Shown here: positions 1 through 10,091 of the stretch, piece after piece
Numbering within the stretch: the stretch's first letter is position 1
How the letters are laid out: each line of letters begins with the position of its first letter
From: Isoetes taiwanensis
Taxonomy: Eukaryota > Streptophyta > Lycopodiopsida > Isoetales > Isoetaceae
Direction of reading: 5' to 3'
NCBI GenBank assembly: GCA_021234155.1
Contig: JAJEKV010000051.1
Span: 6,980,761 to 7,044,760 of the forward strand
DNA length: 64,000 nt
Notes under the pieces: model-generated
The model's input: only the letters and a program-made list of their open reading frames with translations
The model's database searches: none
What the model was told of the DNA's origin: nothing
Translations under genes and position numbers: made by a program

Positions 1-338
1 CGGCATGATTAGAGAGTCGGCAGAAAAGATACAACACAATCAGATCAAAAGGTGAGTGCGCCAACCAACAGAATCAGCGGATTGGCGACCCCAAATTCCC
101 TCATTATCAGAACAGACGGGAGACAATAAAGACCAGAATTACGGGCACTGCGAAAATAGCAATTTGAATAATACAGAGAAGTGGGCAGAATATTAATTAT
201 GGGATTTTCAAAACAGGTACCGTTATGATAACAAATAAAACCCTGGGAAATGAAGCGGCTTTGATACCAGAGTAGAATCCTTAGCTCTATAGCCGCAGCC
301 GGAAGAAAGTCACTGCTACACATCACACCCAAGGCACA

Positions 339-1107
339 ATGACAGACCACACAGCCAACAGCCAACAGAAGAAAGGGGATACGACAAAGACACCAGTGAG
401 CCAGCAAGATTTCAGGGATTTCTTGGCCCAAATGAACAAGCAGCTAGAGACCAGAATCCCAAGCATAGAGGCACTCAATACATTGGCGAAAACAGCCAAC
501 CGCAACAAGATAGCCATATCCAGCATGGATGTCATAATACAAGGGGTCGAGAGGACGAGCGAAAAGATGCAACGGAGGATAGACGAAATCGAGGAAGAAA
601 AAGCCAAGCTCATGCAGAGGTTGGTTGACCTAGAAAAGGTGAATGTTGAGTTAGATGCATGGGAATCTTTTGATAAAATAAAACTGCACATCATGGAATT
701 TGAGGAACAAAATAGGATTAAACATGATGTTAGGCTGATAGGAGTGGCAGAGAAACCTAATGAAGATACATATCGAGTTACTGCAGAGGTACTGGAAATA
801 GTTTTCAAGGAGCATCGAAGCATAATCGCCAAGGCAATACGCTCGGGTCAATGGAGGGGACGAGCAAGACACATAAATCTGACGCTCAGGGATATGGCAG
901 CCAAGGAGCGAATACTGCACATGGGATCCAGATTGAGAAATGGAATCAAGGTGTAGGAAGCACTAACAGTCATGCAGCGGCAGGGGCTGCACAGAGAACT
1001 GGCCAAGGCCATGGAACTGAATCAAGCAGGGATACAAGCAGGAGTCAGGCATGGGAAAGTGTATCTGCACAAGCAGATCAGGGACCAACTAATCCTGGGA
1101 CATAACT
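339..1107 (+). pseudogene. LINE ORF1, L1-type RNA-binding protein
   Basis: Reads from ATG 339 for 205 codons to a TAG at 954-956, then stays open in the same frame to the TAG at about 1107, so one in-frame stop splits it. Residues about 85-130 are a charged heptad stretch (MQRRIDEIEEEKAKLMQRL) typical of the ORF1p coiled coil. After it comes an RRM-like part with the landmarks RLIGVAE, AKAIRSGQWRGRARHINLTL and KERIL, which match the L1 ORF1p (Transposase_22) pattern of an 'I.GVPE' strand followed by a basic 'HR.G...RPR.I...F' strand. The tail after the stop (GKVYLHKQIRD) resembles the C-terminal domain. In the family this protein trimerises, binds the LINE RNA and acts as a nucleic acid chaperone. 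Confidence 0.7.
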
Positions 1108-1379
1108 AGAACGCAGGGAGACTGGAAGCCATAAAACACCCCACCGATGACAACACAGGGGTTGGATGGAGTGGGCCCAGTAGAGATGACTCCGCAAAGG
1201 ACCACAGCCAGTGCAACGTAAGGGAGAAGAGGAAACCGGGGGGGGGAGGAGCATGTACATCGAGACGGGAAAATGGGCCCAGTCTCAACATCAAAAAACA
1301 GGGGACGACCCAGGAGGATAAAATGGGTCAGAACAAATAGATAATCTAAAGGAACAGCCCAGAGGGAAGAGACGCTGAC

Positions 1380-2110
1380 CATTTGGTACTGGAACTGCAT
1401 AGGGTATCCGTGTGATGATGAGGAAAGACTCGAGGAGGCTCATAACTACGACATAATATGCCTGGTGGAAACATGAGAGCACAATGTAAAGAGACTACCG
1501 GAGGAGGAAGGATATAGGTTATTCACGTGCTGGAAAGACAAGGATTTTAAGATAGAAGAGGGAGTGCAGGATTAGCATGCTATGTAAGAGAAAGTATAGC
1601 CAATAGTGTATGTATTTTACATTTGGATATCAATAAAAGATACATGGTACTAGGCATTCAATTGCAAAATAAAAATGGTTAACCCTTATTGTAGCATACT
1701 ACCCACCAAACAGTGACAGACTGGAATCAATGGATCTAGGGGAAAGTATGATGAAATGGAAAGATCAGGGACCTATGATACTGATGGGGGGCCTGAATGC
1801 CAGAACAGGACAGGAACAAGCATAGATCATGAATATGGACGAGAACACAAGCATGGAAAAGAAATACGGAAGACAGGGCAGAAGTCAATGCTAAAGGGGA
1901 ACTATTAATAGAAGTATGTATAGCAACAGGAGTAATTATAGCCAACGGGGCACAGAAGTGGCAAGGATCAGGGGAATTTACGAGCCAGAATGCACACGGG
2001 AAAAGCATAGTCCTATGTATTACTAAATGATCAGGTAGCAGCAGACATCCTAAGTTTTGACATAGCGGAGTGGCCAACTGGAAAGAGGAAGAGTCGCAGA
2101 CCAATACAGC
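1380..2110 (+). pseudogene. LINE ORF2 endonuclease part
   Basis: The N-terminus of an exonuclease-endonuclease-phosphatase domain is readable as WYWNCIGYP and DIICLVET at 1384-1473, directly followed by a TGA (1474-1476) where functional relatives have Trp. A second landmark, MILMGGLNARTG near 1770-1805, corresponds to the GDFNARTG metal-binding motif, with Gly-Leu in place of Asp-Phe. The rest is scattered over frames. In live LINEs this domain nicks target DNA to prime reverse transcription. Here it is inactive because of the stop and the changed motif. Confidence 0.6.
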
Positions 2111-2599
2111 TGACATTGAAGCAGGAAGTACAGACATAGACTGAAAAACATCGTAAAAAGAAGAGCAACGAATTGAAAATACACTTCCAAAATAGACACG
2201 CAGAAACCTTCATACAGAGTGTGGGGAATTGGGCATGGGAGGACCATAAGGCAGATGAGAATGGGGACATGCTCAACGATCTATTGGTGAAAACGGCAAT
2301 AGACATTTTCGGAAGGCGGACAAGGCTCAGAAAGAACCAGGCGTTCAGGGCTTCAGTGTGATATGACGAGGAATGTATGGAACAGAAAAGGAGAGTCAGG
2401 GACCAAAAAGGCACAGATACATATCACCTAGAAAGGGCGACATACCTGAGATTGCTAAAAACAAAAAGAAACAGAAATCTACTGCAACACCAATGGGGGC
2501 TGGCCGAGATGTTAAGAAAACAACCCAGGAGATTTGGGAAAGGACTTAGAAAGAAGGGAGAAGGAAGCAAAAAGTCAGAGAATACATAACAGGGTGCAC

Positions 2600-4095
2600 G
2601 AGGGATCCAATGGGAACAGTACCTTGAGAAACTGTACAAGACAGGGGCAGCACCAATACCAACGCCTATACCCACCCCACATGTGACAAAGGAACCGTGT
2701 TTTAGCATACAGGAGGTGATGATTGCCTTACATAGAATGTCCAACAACAAAGCGCCAGACCTCTATCGACTGACAGTCGAACTACTGAAGTGTGTAGATA
2801 CAGTAATTGAGGAACAGGTAACCGAGATATTTAACAGCGTAATTCATACAGGGTTGCCAGACAGATGGACATACAACAGGGTGATACCTTTACACAAGGG
2901 AGGGAGCAGGAAAGACCCTGGGAACTATAGGACGATAATGGTGAGCTCTATCTTTGCCAAGTGGTTCGGGAAGGTGCTAGACAATAAACTGAAACACTGG
3001 GCAGAAACAGAAAAATTAAGAGCACAAGGGCAAACAGATTTTAGACCACAGCACTCAACTATAGATCATTTGGTAACACTTCAGATCTTAATAGAAGAAT
3101 GCAAAGCTCAGGGAAGGAAGATAATATGCTGCTTTGTAGACTTTAGAAAAGCATTTGATACGGTTCCTCGGGAGAAGTTGTTGCAAAGACTAGTAGATAT
3201 GAGAGCCCTAGATGACATGGTAGGCCCGATAGCGCGATTGTATCAGAGGGTATACGCAAAAATGGAGCAGGACGGACAGACGATAGATTGCAATACATGA
3301 GTTTAACAGGGATGCCCCCTGTCACCGACACTATTTGGTATATACATAGATGCACTGCAGGGGTTCATTACGGAACATCAAGAGGATGCAGATGTTCCAA
3401 CACTAGGGGACACTAAGGTACCCATCGTGCTATATGCAGATGATTTAAGCATGATGGCCACAAAGAGTAAGGGGATGCGCAGGTTACTAGAGCTACTAGA
3501 AGCATTTTGTGAAAAAACAGGGCTAACAGTAAATCTAGCAAAAACCAAAATAGTCACATTTGGCACCAAAAACAGACACGTACCATTCAAATGCATGGGG
3601 ACAGAATTAGAAGAATCAGCAGAATACAGATATTTAGGATATGATGCGCACGGCACAGGCAACTGGGCCAGGGGGGCTGATGCCATATTCCAAGCAGCCA
3701 TTGGGAGCTATTTCAGTATGAAAAATTTCTGTAATAGAAGCAGAATAGTGGACTGGGAGATCAAGTGTTGTCTGTTTAGTACAATAGTTGCAGCAACACA
3801 TCTATATGGATCAAAGACATGGGGGCCCGGACTATCAGACAATAAATGAGACAAGCAAGAAGGGATCTTTAGACAATGGCACAGACAAGAATTTAGAGTA
3901 CGGACAAACACACCTCTAGCAACCATGATATATGAAACAGGTCAGAAACTAATGGAAGTAAGGGCATGGGAGACGACCATCAGATACTTAATGAAAGATA
4001 ATAGGGGCGATCATGCCGAGAAACTGTCAACCATCGCAATAAATGAATCGGCAAAGTCGCATATCATCACAGGCAACGGATGGTTTAGGGCAGTG
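2600..4095 (+). pseudogene. LINE ORF2 reverse transcriptase part
   Basis: A long open piece from about 2683 to a TGA at 3298 contains the non-LTR RT landmarks in order: NNKAPD, NYRTIMVSSIFAKWF, DFRPQHSTIDHL and CCFVDFRKAFDTVPREKL (block with the first catalytic Asp). After a frame break the YADDL catalytic box follows at about 3430, then GLTVNLAKTKIV and YRYLGYD. A last piece around 3925-4095 (MLEVRAWETTIRYL-like) is the C-terminal region past the RT. There is no RNase H. The domain would copy LINE RNA at the nicked target, but it is broken in at least three places. Confidence 0.8.
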
Positions 4096-4100
4096 GCAGT

Positions 4101-4309
4101 TTGGACGAGACAGATGGGGTTAAACCTGTTGCTCTAGGGGCCGAGATAATGGATATTGGTCGCTATGACTTCATTGTGGGCATGGAGTTCTTGGATACTG
4201 CAAAGGCCAACATTGATTGTGAGAAGCGAGAAGTTATCTTCAATGCAGCCAACGGAGCCCGAGTGACCATAGCAGGTAAACCGATTGTTCCCATTATGCA
4301 GTGTATCTC
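4101..4309 (+). mobile_element. Family D chromovirus fragment, protease region
   Basis: A plus-strand fossil fragment of a Ty3/gypsy element. It reads GAEIMDIGRYDFIVGMEFLD and ends at VPIMQCIS, the stretch just C-terminal to the retropepsin active site, with the same landmarks in family B near 13480-13650. The left edge abuts the LINE and the right edge abuts a family A LTR. Its last five bases, ATCTC, reappear in reverse complement at 40257-40261 beside the other family A LTR, where the D reading continues. I therefore take it as the left half of the D copy into which A inserted. Confidence 0.75.
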
Positions 4310-5838
4310 TGTGACGCTCCCTACAAAATATACGGCGCCCCGCCGTACACTCCGTAGGAAATCCCCCATCCGGTCCTTCGACCGCACGGGCCCTCTGTCT
4401 ATCCTGCACTCCAGGGTATCCCTAGTGCGGGAAGGGGACACGAAGGTGTCTTGCGCGACCTTCTCCTATGGGCTCCTATCACAGCGGAAGCATAAATAAC
4501 GTCAGAACTAGCAATAACAATACATCATACTACCTCGAAGGGTAGTGCATCCACATATCCATAGCTACAACAGAGATAAACATATGCCGTAAAACATGAG
4601 AGCTCCTACCCAAGGCTCAGACTCATGGGGAGGTAGACTGACGGCTAGGCCTCAAGATAGAGCAGACCGAGTTATAACAATGGCGGGGGTGGCTATAGAC
4701 AATGGCTAGGGTTGACCACTCCATCCGCCCCTCCTGTGCATACTTTGCAGATGGGCTAGATCAGGCTCTGGCATGACTCTAGCCTTCTGGATATGCAATC
4801 CCATGGTATCACCCATCGGAGCTACTCCAGGTTACATCTCCCTGGTCCATCGAGGCAGGAAGGGTTGCATCTCCCCTTCCCAGGGTCTAGAGGTTCCACG
4901 GGCGGCTAGAGAATCGTGGCGACACACGATTCGTCCTCGACTTATCCCTCAAAACACGAGCCAGGCCAACACCTGCAACTCTTGAGAGGCAGGGCAACAC
5001 CATTGCCCCAGGAGGTGTCGGACCCATGCGCGGCCCACATGAAGTGACCGACCATAAGCCTAGCCTGCTATGGGATCCCCAGTAGCCACGCTCAGCAGGG
5101 ACCCTCCCTCCGTATCTCCTCTAGCCCCGTTGTATAGTGCTGAGTCACATCATAGCCCCCTTAGCCCGGTGGGTTCCTATGCACAGGCCGCAATAATAAT
5201 AGGAACTAAAGGGTCTAACTAGGAGCATTACTAAATACGGCTACTAGGTCTCTACCCCCCTTCCCAATACAAGAGGAGCAAACATGATCAACCATCATCA
5301 TACAATATCGTACCATGATAATCATCAGAATAACATCTAACCTAATCATACATATCTAACTTACAGTTAGGGTTCCTTGATTAGTGTTCAAGATGTTGAA
5401 TAAGGGTTCTAAGATGGCTCTACTCTAGATACGAATTACTGATTCATCTGGAGTGCTAACTTCCAGATGAACTACTATGAACACTACTCCAAATACCTGC
5501 TCCCGAAGCGCTCCCTCCCATTCCTGGCGTCTCCATGGTCTTCGAAGTGGTCGAAGCCGCGCTCACTCCAAGATCGTGCACACACTCTGGGGGCTACTGC
5601 ACTAGGCTATGCCACAGCAAACGATGCTCGAAAAGGGGTTTCGAATGCGAAGAACGTTCCCAGGGTGATAGGGCCAGGAAAAGAGGCCTAGGGTTAGGGT
5701 TTAGGTTAATATAGGTTAGGGTCCACATGGGATGACACGTTGCTCCAATGGGATATGGCCACGTGGCGGCTGCCCAATAGGATAAGGCCATATGGGACAT
5801 GGGTCTTATCCTAAGGTTATCTAAGTTATATACAACAC
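4310..5838 (-). repeat. LTR of family A (3' LTR, minus orientation)
   Basis: A sequence of about 1.53 kb that is the reverse complement of the LTR at 40262-41791. It starts with TGTGACGCTCCC, the complement of the LTR end. The family A chromodomain frame on the minus strand stops just upstream (higher coordinates), so this is the 3' LTR of that element. It contains telomere-like TTTAGGG-type words near 5690-5715. By eye it differs by about 5 percent from the plus-strand copy. The outer start of the LTR is not clearly recognisable. Several incidental open frames inside it carry no domain. Confidence 0.85.
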
Positions 5839-5839
5839 G

Positions 5840-6138
5840 AAGCTAAGCACCTGGCAAGTCGGCGTCGACAAGCTCGGAGATGACTCGCCCATCAAACTCC
5901 CTCATGAAGTCCGGGTATTGCTTCTCTAAATCCTGCTTCAATACCCACGTTGCGTCTTCCACGGGCAAGTGCTTCCACTTGACCAAGTATTGGAGGAACT
6001 GAGACCTCCTGGTCTTCTTGAATGCCTTATCAAGAAGCAATTCATGCACAATTTCAACTTGTTCCTCCGTCATTTCCAACAGGGTTGGAGTTTCCAAAAC
6101 CTCATCAGGATTTGGGTTGTGCCTTTTTAAGAGGCTCA
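5840..6138 (-). mobile_element. Family A chromodomain (end of pol)
   Basis: On the minus strand this reads HVSLLKRHNPNPDEVLE, then KTRRSQFLQYLVKWKHLPVEDATWV, a chromodomain with the aromatic Tyr-Trp positions, followed by an acidic C-terminal tail. Chromodomains at the end of integrase define chromoviruses and are thought to steer integration to marked chromatin. The reading continues upstream at 19027, because element B is inserted between. Fossil. Confidence 0.85.
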
Positions 6139-6143
6139 CATGG
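6139..6143. repeat. Target-site duplication CATGG, left copy
   Basis: CATGG lies directly before the 5' LTR of element B. The same five bases follow the 3' LTR at 19022-19026. Across them the family A minus-strand reading resumes, which proves a simple insertion of B into A. Confidence 0.85.
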
Positions 6144-7728
6144 TGTTCCAGCACAGTATACGGCCCCAGGACGTATACTGTACTGCCTCATCACGCGTAC
6201 ATGCCATCCCGACTGACGTGTACGTCGACGTGTAGCCAAGCAAGTAGCGCCCTAGGGGGCAACTTGCAAGGTGTGTGCATTTATTTATGTGCACATTTAC
6301 CCATGTGCACATTTATCCAAGTGTACACACTTACCCATGTGGACACTTTATGCCACCTAGTTAATAAAGGCAAGTGGGCCAATACCCAATTATCCCACAT
6401 GCTTAAAGGGATAATGGGAAACCCTAGCCCTAACCCCTTGTCTATTTAGGTAAAGGAAACCCTAACTTGCTATTTTCGTCCATAGCATTCTAGGTCTCTG
6501 TTTTGCTTGCTCCAGGAGCCAAACCCGCCTCCCAAACTCTGTCTGAGTGATCTAGCTCATCAGTTTCCCCTTCTAGCTTTCTAGCAGTTCAGCAGGATGG
6601 TCGAGTTCAGAGCAGGAGGAGCGAGCCAAGGATCAGGTATTTTGTCAATTTAATAGCCTAAACCGTCTCCCAGGCATTGAATAAGTAGGTTTAGCCTATT
6701 AAATTGCCCATAGCATCCATCTAGATCCCTAGATATCGAGCCCTAACTAAAGAACCTAACTCTGTGATTTAGATTAGATCTTGTTCCTTAGTTCTTCTGT
6801 GATATGTATGATGATGTATCTCTGTGGACTCATTGTATTGGGAAGGGGGGTAGAGACCTTAAAGCCTGGTAGTTGATGCTCCTAGCTAGCCTCTTTAGCA
6901 CACTGTAAATTCGGCATGTGTACAAGAACCACACCTGGTTGTGGATGAAGGGGCCAGACTGGCTCATAAGGAGGTTCATGTCCTGACTCATGATCACGTC
7001 CCTCTGGTAGTAAGGCCTATCGGGGACTATTGTGCACTAGACCTAATGCACTGCCACTGCGTGAGGGCTTGCATGGGTTCGACACTCTTGAGGTGGTGTA
7101 CACCTTCCATGGAGTTCAAGTCGAGTATGGGCAGTGGCCCTCTAGTCACCTTGAGTCAGCATGTAGATCTCTGGTGGGAGTGATCCCTACCTTGCCCCAT
7201 CGGAACTGGGGAGATGCAACCCAGGAGTAGCCCCTTTGGCTATGCATCCGGAGGGCTACAGTCAGGTCCCAACACTTTTCAACCTACTCTGCAAAGTGTG
7301 CACAGGAGGGGCGGATGGAGTGGACTACCCTAAGCTATGTTCTTATGCCAGCCAAATTCATTGCCATGAATTACGTCTACAAAGACCTCTCGAGACCCAA
7401 GCCGCCTGGTCATCCCCTTCGAAGTCCGAGCCTTGGGTAGGATCTCCACATGTGATGTACCGATCTGTCTATGCAGATATGTGATGAGCCATCCTTCGAG
7501 ATGGTTATGTGATGTTGTTGTTGTATATACCGACATGTATGTTTACGCCCAAGAACTAGATAGGCCCCGAGGGAGACAGGGTAAAATGACCCCTTTATTC
7601 TTCCCATGGAACTCATCAAGGTTGCGTTGATACGGAGGGGCCCCAGATCGAAGATGAAGTCGGTATGGGGATGAACTCTGTTTGTATCACGGTGAGTGCA
7701 CCGCATATATGAGTAGGGGACGTCCACA
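6144..7728 (+). repeat. 5' LTR of element B
   Basis: Pairs with 17430-19021 over its full length. It ends in CACA and is followed by the primer site. It shares short blocks with the family A LTR (the run GGGAAGGGGGGTAGAGACC and the stretch around GCACAGGAGGGGCGGATGG), so A and B are sister families. Most differences from the 3' LTR fall in the last 300 bases. Confidence 0.9.
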
Positions 7729-7928
7729 TTAGTGGTATCGAGCTATGTTCTTGGTGACCAAGAGCGAGCACCGACCACCATCCGCCCAAGATACTAACTT
7801 AGTAGGATTCTTAAACCTCGAAAAAGTGGGAAATTTTTTTCTCATTTTTGTAGTATATGCTAAGCTAGTAACAGTTAGGAGAATTGAAAACTAGGAAAAC
7901 TAAAAAGTTGAATAAATTTTGACCAAAA
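7729..7928 (+). other. Element B primer site and leader
   Basis: TGGTATCGAGC at 7733-7743 is a near match to the initiator-Met tRNA primer site TGGTATCAGAGC, which is perfect in family A at 41793. The following bases (CTCGAAAAAGTGGGAAATTTTTTTC) are alignable with the family A leader at 41905-41935, further showing the kinship. There is no reading frame here. Confidence 0.7.
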
Positions 7929-7993
7929 GTCACGGTATACGCCCAGGCCAAAAACCAACTTTTGGTTTTGTTTCCCAGCGCACACCGTGAGAC
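7929..7993 (+). repeat. Hairpin repeat, copy 1 (cassette 1)
   Basis: First of four related imperfect palindromes. The outer arms GTCTCACGGT and ACCGTGAGAC pair, then GCGC pairs with GCGC. An inner arm AAAACCAA pairs with TTGGTTTT around a short loop. This copy is 65 bases with a slightly shorter left arm; the other three are 67. Confidence 0.85.
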
Positions 7994-8136
7994 ATGGCCA
8001 TAATCACCTTGAAACATGATGAATTTTAATAAACTAACATGCTAAACGAGTTTTAAGATAAGAATTAGTCAGATCTGTATGTTATACCCCTAAGAATATG
8101 CCTAGAAATCATATAATTTAGTCAAAAATGCCAAAT

Positions 8137-8203
8137 GTCTCACGGTATGCGCCCAGACCCAAAACCAACTTTTGGTTTTGTATCCCAGCGCACACCGTGA
8201 GAC
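8137..8203 (+). repeat. Hairpin repeat, copy 2 (cassette 1)
   Basis: Same palindrome as at 7929, starting 208 bases later. It lies 157 bases upstream of the cassette 1 TATA box. Both arms are complete, beginning GTCTCACGGTATGCGCCC and ending GCGCACACCGTGAGAC. Confidence 0.85.
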
Positions 8204-8293
8204 CAATGCATTAAAAAAGTCTGAAGTAAGCATATATAATAGGTTAAGTACATCCAAAAGAGTAACTTAGAATTTGACCTAAAATCGCCCCAC

Positions 8294-8403
8294 TATAAAT
8301 AGACCTAGACCTCCCTCATTTGTAACTTTCCTGTTTAGAAATTTGCTCCCGCTTTCCGAGGCAATTTTTGGGCGCCCGACCTCCAATCGACGAGTCGTAA
8401 AAC
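8294..8403 (+). promoter_or_regulatory. Internal promoter of cassette 1
   Basis: TATAAATA at 8294-8301 is a full plant TATA box. TTTGCTCCCG follows at 8342-8351 and an ATG at 8404. Cassette 2 has the same order and similar spacing: TATAAATA 10092, TTTGCTCCCG 10131, ATG 10212. The conserved order in two places supports a real promoter plus 5' leader, although transcription is not shown. Confidence 0.65.
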
Positions 8404-8649
8404 ATGGCGAGAACCAAACAGACTGCTCGAGTTCCTCGAGGAGACGGAACGGCTAGCGTCCAACTTCACCAGATGCTTCTGGAGCGTCTTCTCACGAGAG
8501 AAGACCAGCCTTCATCGAGTGAGGGAACAGTTTCAGAGGAGCACCAAGGGGAAGGATCCCAGCAGGGAGCACAAGACCAAGAGATGGATCAGCCGATAGA
8601 CGAGACGACAGAAGTACTCGAGGAAATAGAGGGCTTAATTACCATTTAA
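8404..8649 (+). CDS. Accessory frame with histone H3 N-terminal tail
   Basis: An 81-residue frame with an ATG placed 110 bases after the TATA box. It begins MARTKQTAR, identical to the start of histone H3 in all eukaryotes, so it carries the equivalents of R2, T3, K4, T6 and R8. The residue at the K9 place is Val. Similarity to H3 then stops: the rest (VPRGDGTASVQLHQMLLERL and on) is a short helical stretch, a Ser/Glu/Gln-rich linker and an acidic C-terminus, with no histone fold. If the initiator Met is removed, as in H3, the exposed end would be ARTKQTAR. I infer a possible decoy or docking peptide for readers or enzymes of the H3 tail. The following frame begins one base after its stop region. 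It is part of a fossil element. Confidence 0.6.
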   Translation: MARTKQTARVPRGDGTASVQLHQMLLERLLTREDQPSSSEGTVSEEHQGEGSQQGAQDQEMDQPIDETTEVLEEIEGLITI

Positions 8650-8650
8650 A

Positions 8651-9145
8651 ATGCGTAAAGTACTCGAGCAGATAGAGAAGGAGAAGCAAGATAAGGCCGA
8701 GCGAGAGCAGGAGGCAAAGGCGGACGAAGAGCAGAGGGAGCCGACTCCCGAGCTGACTCCCGAGCCGACCCCCGAGCCAACCCTGGAGGAAGAACTCGCG
8801 GCCTGGATTCGAAAGCATGAGGTGAAGGAGAGGCGCCGAGAGAAGAAAAGGGCCGAGAAGAAGAGAAAGAGGGAGGAAAAGGAGGCCAAGGAGGCGAAGA
8901 GAAGAAGAAGAAAAAAGGCAAAGCCATGGAGCAGCCCAAGAGAAGAATTAAGAAGACTTCGAAGACGAAGATCGTCATCGAAGAGCGCCCGGCCGACAAA
9001 CCAGCCTCGTTGGATGACTCGGATGATGAAGACTTCAACCCTAACTTTGAAGGTGGGAGTTCTTCCAAGCCCCCAGGTGATGAGCAAGGAGATCAGGAGC
9101 AGCCCTAGCAGGTGCAGATGCCCCCCCCTACCCGACTTGGGATAG
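8651..9145 (+). CDS. Accessory frame, highly charged, NLS-like
   Basis: About 164 residues, almost entirely Lys, Arg, Glu and Ala in the first two thirds. It starts with a charged coiled coil (EQIEKEKQDKAEREQEAKAD), then a TPEL-TPEP-TPEP repeat, a further helix, and long basic runs (KKRAEKKRKREEKEAKEAKRRRRKKAK split over several heptads) that look like a nuclear localisation signal. An overlapping frame at 8926-9108 is acidic (DDSDDEDFNPNFEGG). No known domain. The composition fits a nuclear, nucleic-acid or histone-binding protein, but low-complexity charge alone cannot define function. Confidence 0.45.
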   Translation: MRKVLEQIEKEKQDKAEREQEAKADEEQREPTPELTPEPTPEPTLEEELAAWIRKHEVKERRREKKRAEKKRKREEKEAKEAKRRRRKKAKPWSSPREELRRLRRRRSSSKSARPTNQPRWMTRMMKTSTLTLKVGVLPSPQVMSKEIRSSPSRCRCPPLPDLG

Positions 9146-9629
9146 GAAGAAACTGCCACGGCCTGCCCGGGAATCTTATGTGATAGACCCTATCAGGGTC
9201 TACCAGAAGAAGCTGAAGGAGTACAATGCATGAAGAAGTGGGAGGCTTACAACTCCTACTATCAGGAGAACAAGGTAACTTTTGTAACAGGTGGACGGCC
9301 ATCGAAGAAGCAGACGCTCAAGCCGCCGCCAGAGAAGCCTGCTGATGGCACTACAGGAAGCAACCGAGCAGAAGCTGGTGCAGCACTTTGAAGACTCAAC
9401 AGCCTGCACTGTACATGCAAAGAGGGTAACTTTAATGAAGAAGGACATGCAACTCGCTAGTTACATTAAGGGAGAACCCCAGTAATCTTGTAAATGACAA
9501 AATTTTGACTAATACAAACTGTTTTGTTGTAAGTTATATGTGCACAAGTGATGTTAATTAGGTTGAATTAGCAACAATTGCACTTTGTTTTAGTAAATTT
9601 GGACATTTGTAGGCCAAGTTGTGCCCAAT
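9146..9629 (+). other. End of cassette 1 and spacer
   Basis: Holds short frames (for example a Lys/Pro-rich stretch near 9290-9340) that look like the decayed end of the cassette 1 coding region, then an AT-rich stretch from about 9485 with TTTTGTTGTAAG and TAATTAGG words that could hold a plant poly-A region. No clear AATAAA is seen. Confidence 0.4.
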
Positions 9630-9696
9630 GTCTCACGGTATGTGTCCAGACCAAAAACCAACTTTTGGTTTTGCCTCCTGGCGCACACCGTGAGAC
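9630..9696 (+). repeat. Hairpin repeat, copy 3 (cassette 2)
   Basis: Same 67-base palindrome, beginning GTCTCACGGTATGTGTCC and ending GCGCACACCGTGAGAC. It opens the second cassette. Confidence 0.85.
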
Positions 9697-9832
9697 CTTC
9701 ATGCCCAAACTAGTCCAAAACGTCTCCAAATCGGCCAAGTAAGGGGTCAATCTTGAATATCTCGATGGGATTATCATGTTTTGACCCTTAGTTCACCTTG
9801 ATTGGATAAGTCTAGATCAATTTAGGGCCAAT

Positions 9833-9899
9833 GTCTCACGGTATGCGCCCAGACCAAAAACCAAACTTTGGTTTTGCTTCCTAGCGCACACCATGAGAC
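9833..9899 (+). repeat. Hairpin repeat, copy 4 (cassette 2)
   Basis: Same palindrome 203 bases after copy 3, nearly the same spacing as between copies 1 and 2 (208). The right arm has one change (ACCATGAGAC). It ends about 190 bases before the cassette 2 TATA box. Confidence 0.85.
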
Positions 9900-10091
9900 C
9901 TTCTAGCAATTTCTCCAACATGCCATACCCAATTGACCTCTAGTTTGTTGCAATAGGTTCATTAGATTGTCCTAGTCATGGTCAAACCCTCAAATTAGCC
10001 TTCCAATCCCCATTTGGACCTCAAGATAGGTCAGATTTGCCCAACCCCAAGAGTTTTCCAAGTCACCCAAAATTAGGGTTTTTCTCTTGTC

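Larger units (their letters stand above)
1..4100 (+). mobile_element. Degenerate L1-like LINE (LINE-1 of this window)
   Basis: A non-LTR retrotransposon read on the plus strand. In order it has a leader (1-338), an ORF1 with coiled coil and L1-type RNA-binding domain, an apurinic-type endonuclease near 1380-2100, and a reverse transcriptase with a YADD box near 3430, followed by the usual C-terminal stretch up to about 4095. The 5' end lies outside or at the window edge. The 3' end is cut by the family D fragment at about 4101, so no poly-A tail is seen. Stops and frameshifts occur in ORF1, the endonuclease and the RT, so it is dead. The L1-type ORF1 suggests the L1/Tx1 group; finer placement needs a tree. 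Confidence 0.85.

Noticed and set aside
8404-8430. Captured histone H3 gene
   Set aside because: Only the first nine residues match; there is no histone fold or further H3 sequence, so mimicry or convergence fits better than a captured gene.
8646-9159. Ser/Leu-rich minus-strand frames opposite the charged accessory frame
   Set aside because: They are the antisense shadow of Lys/Glu/Arg-rich codons and have no promoter or domain.
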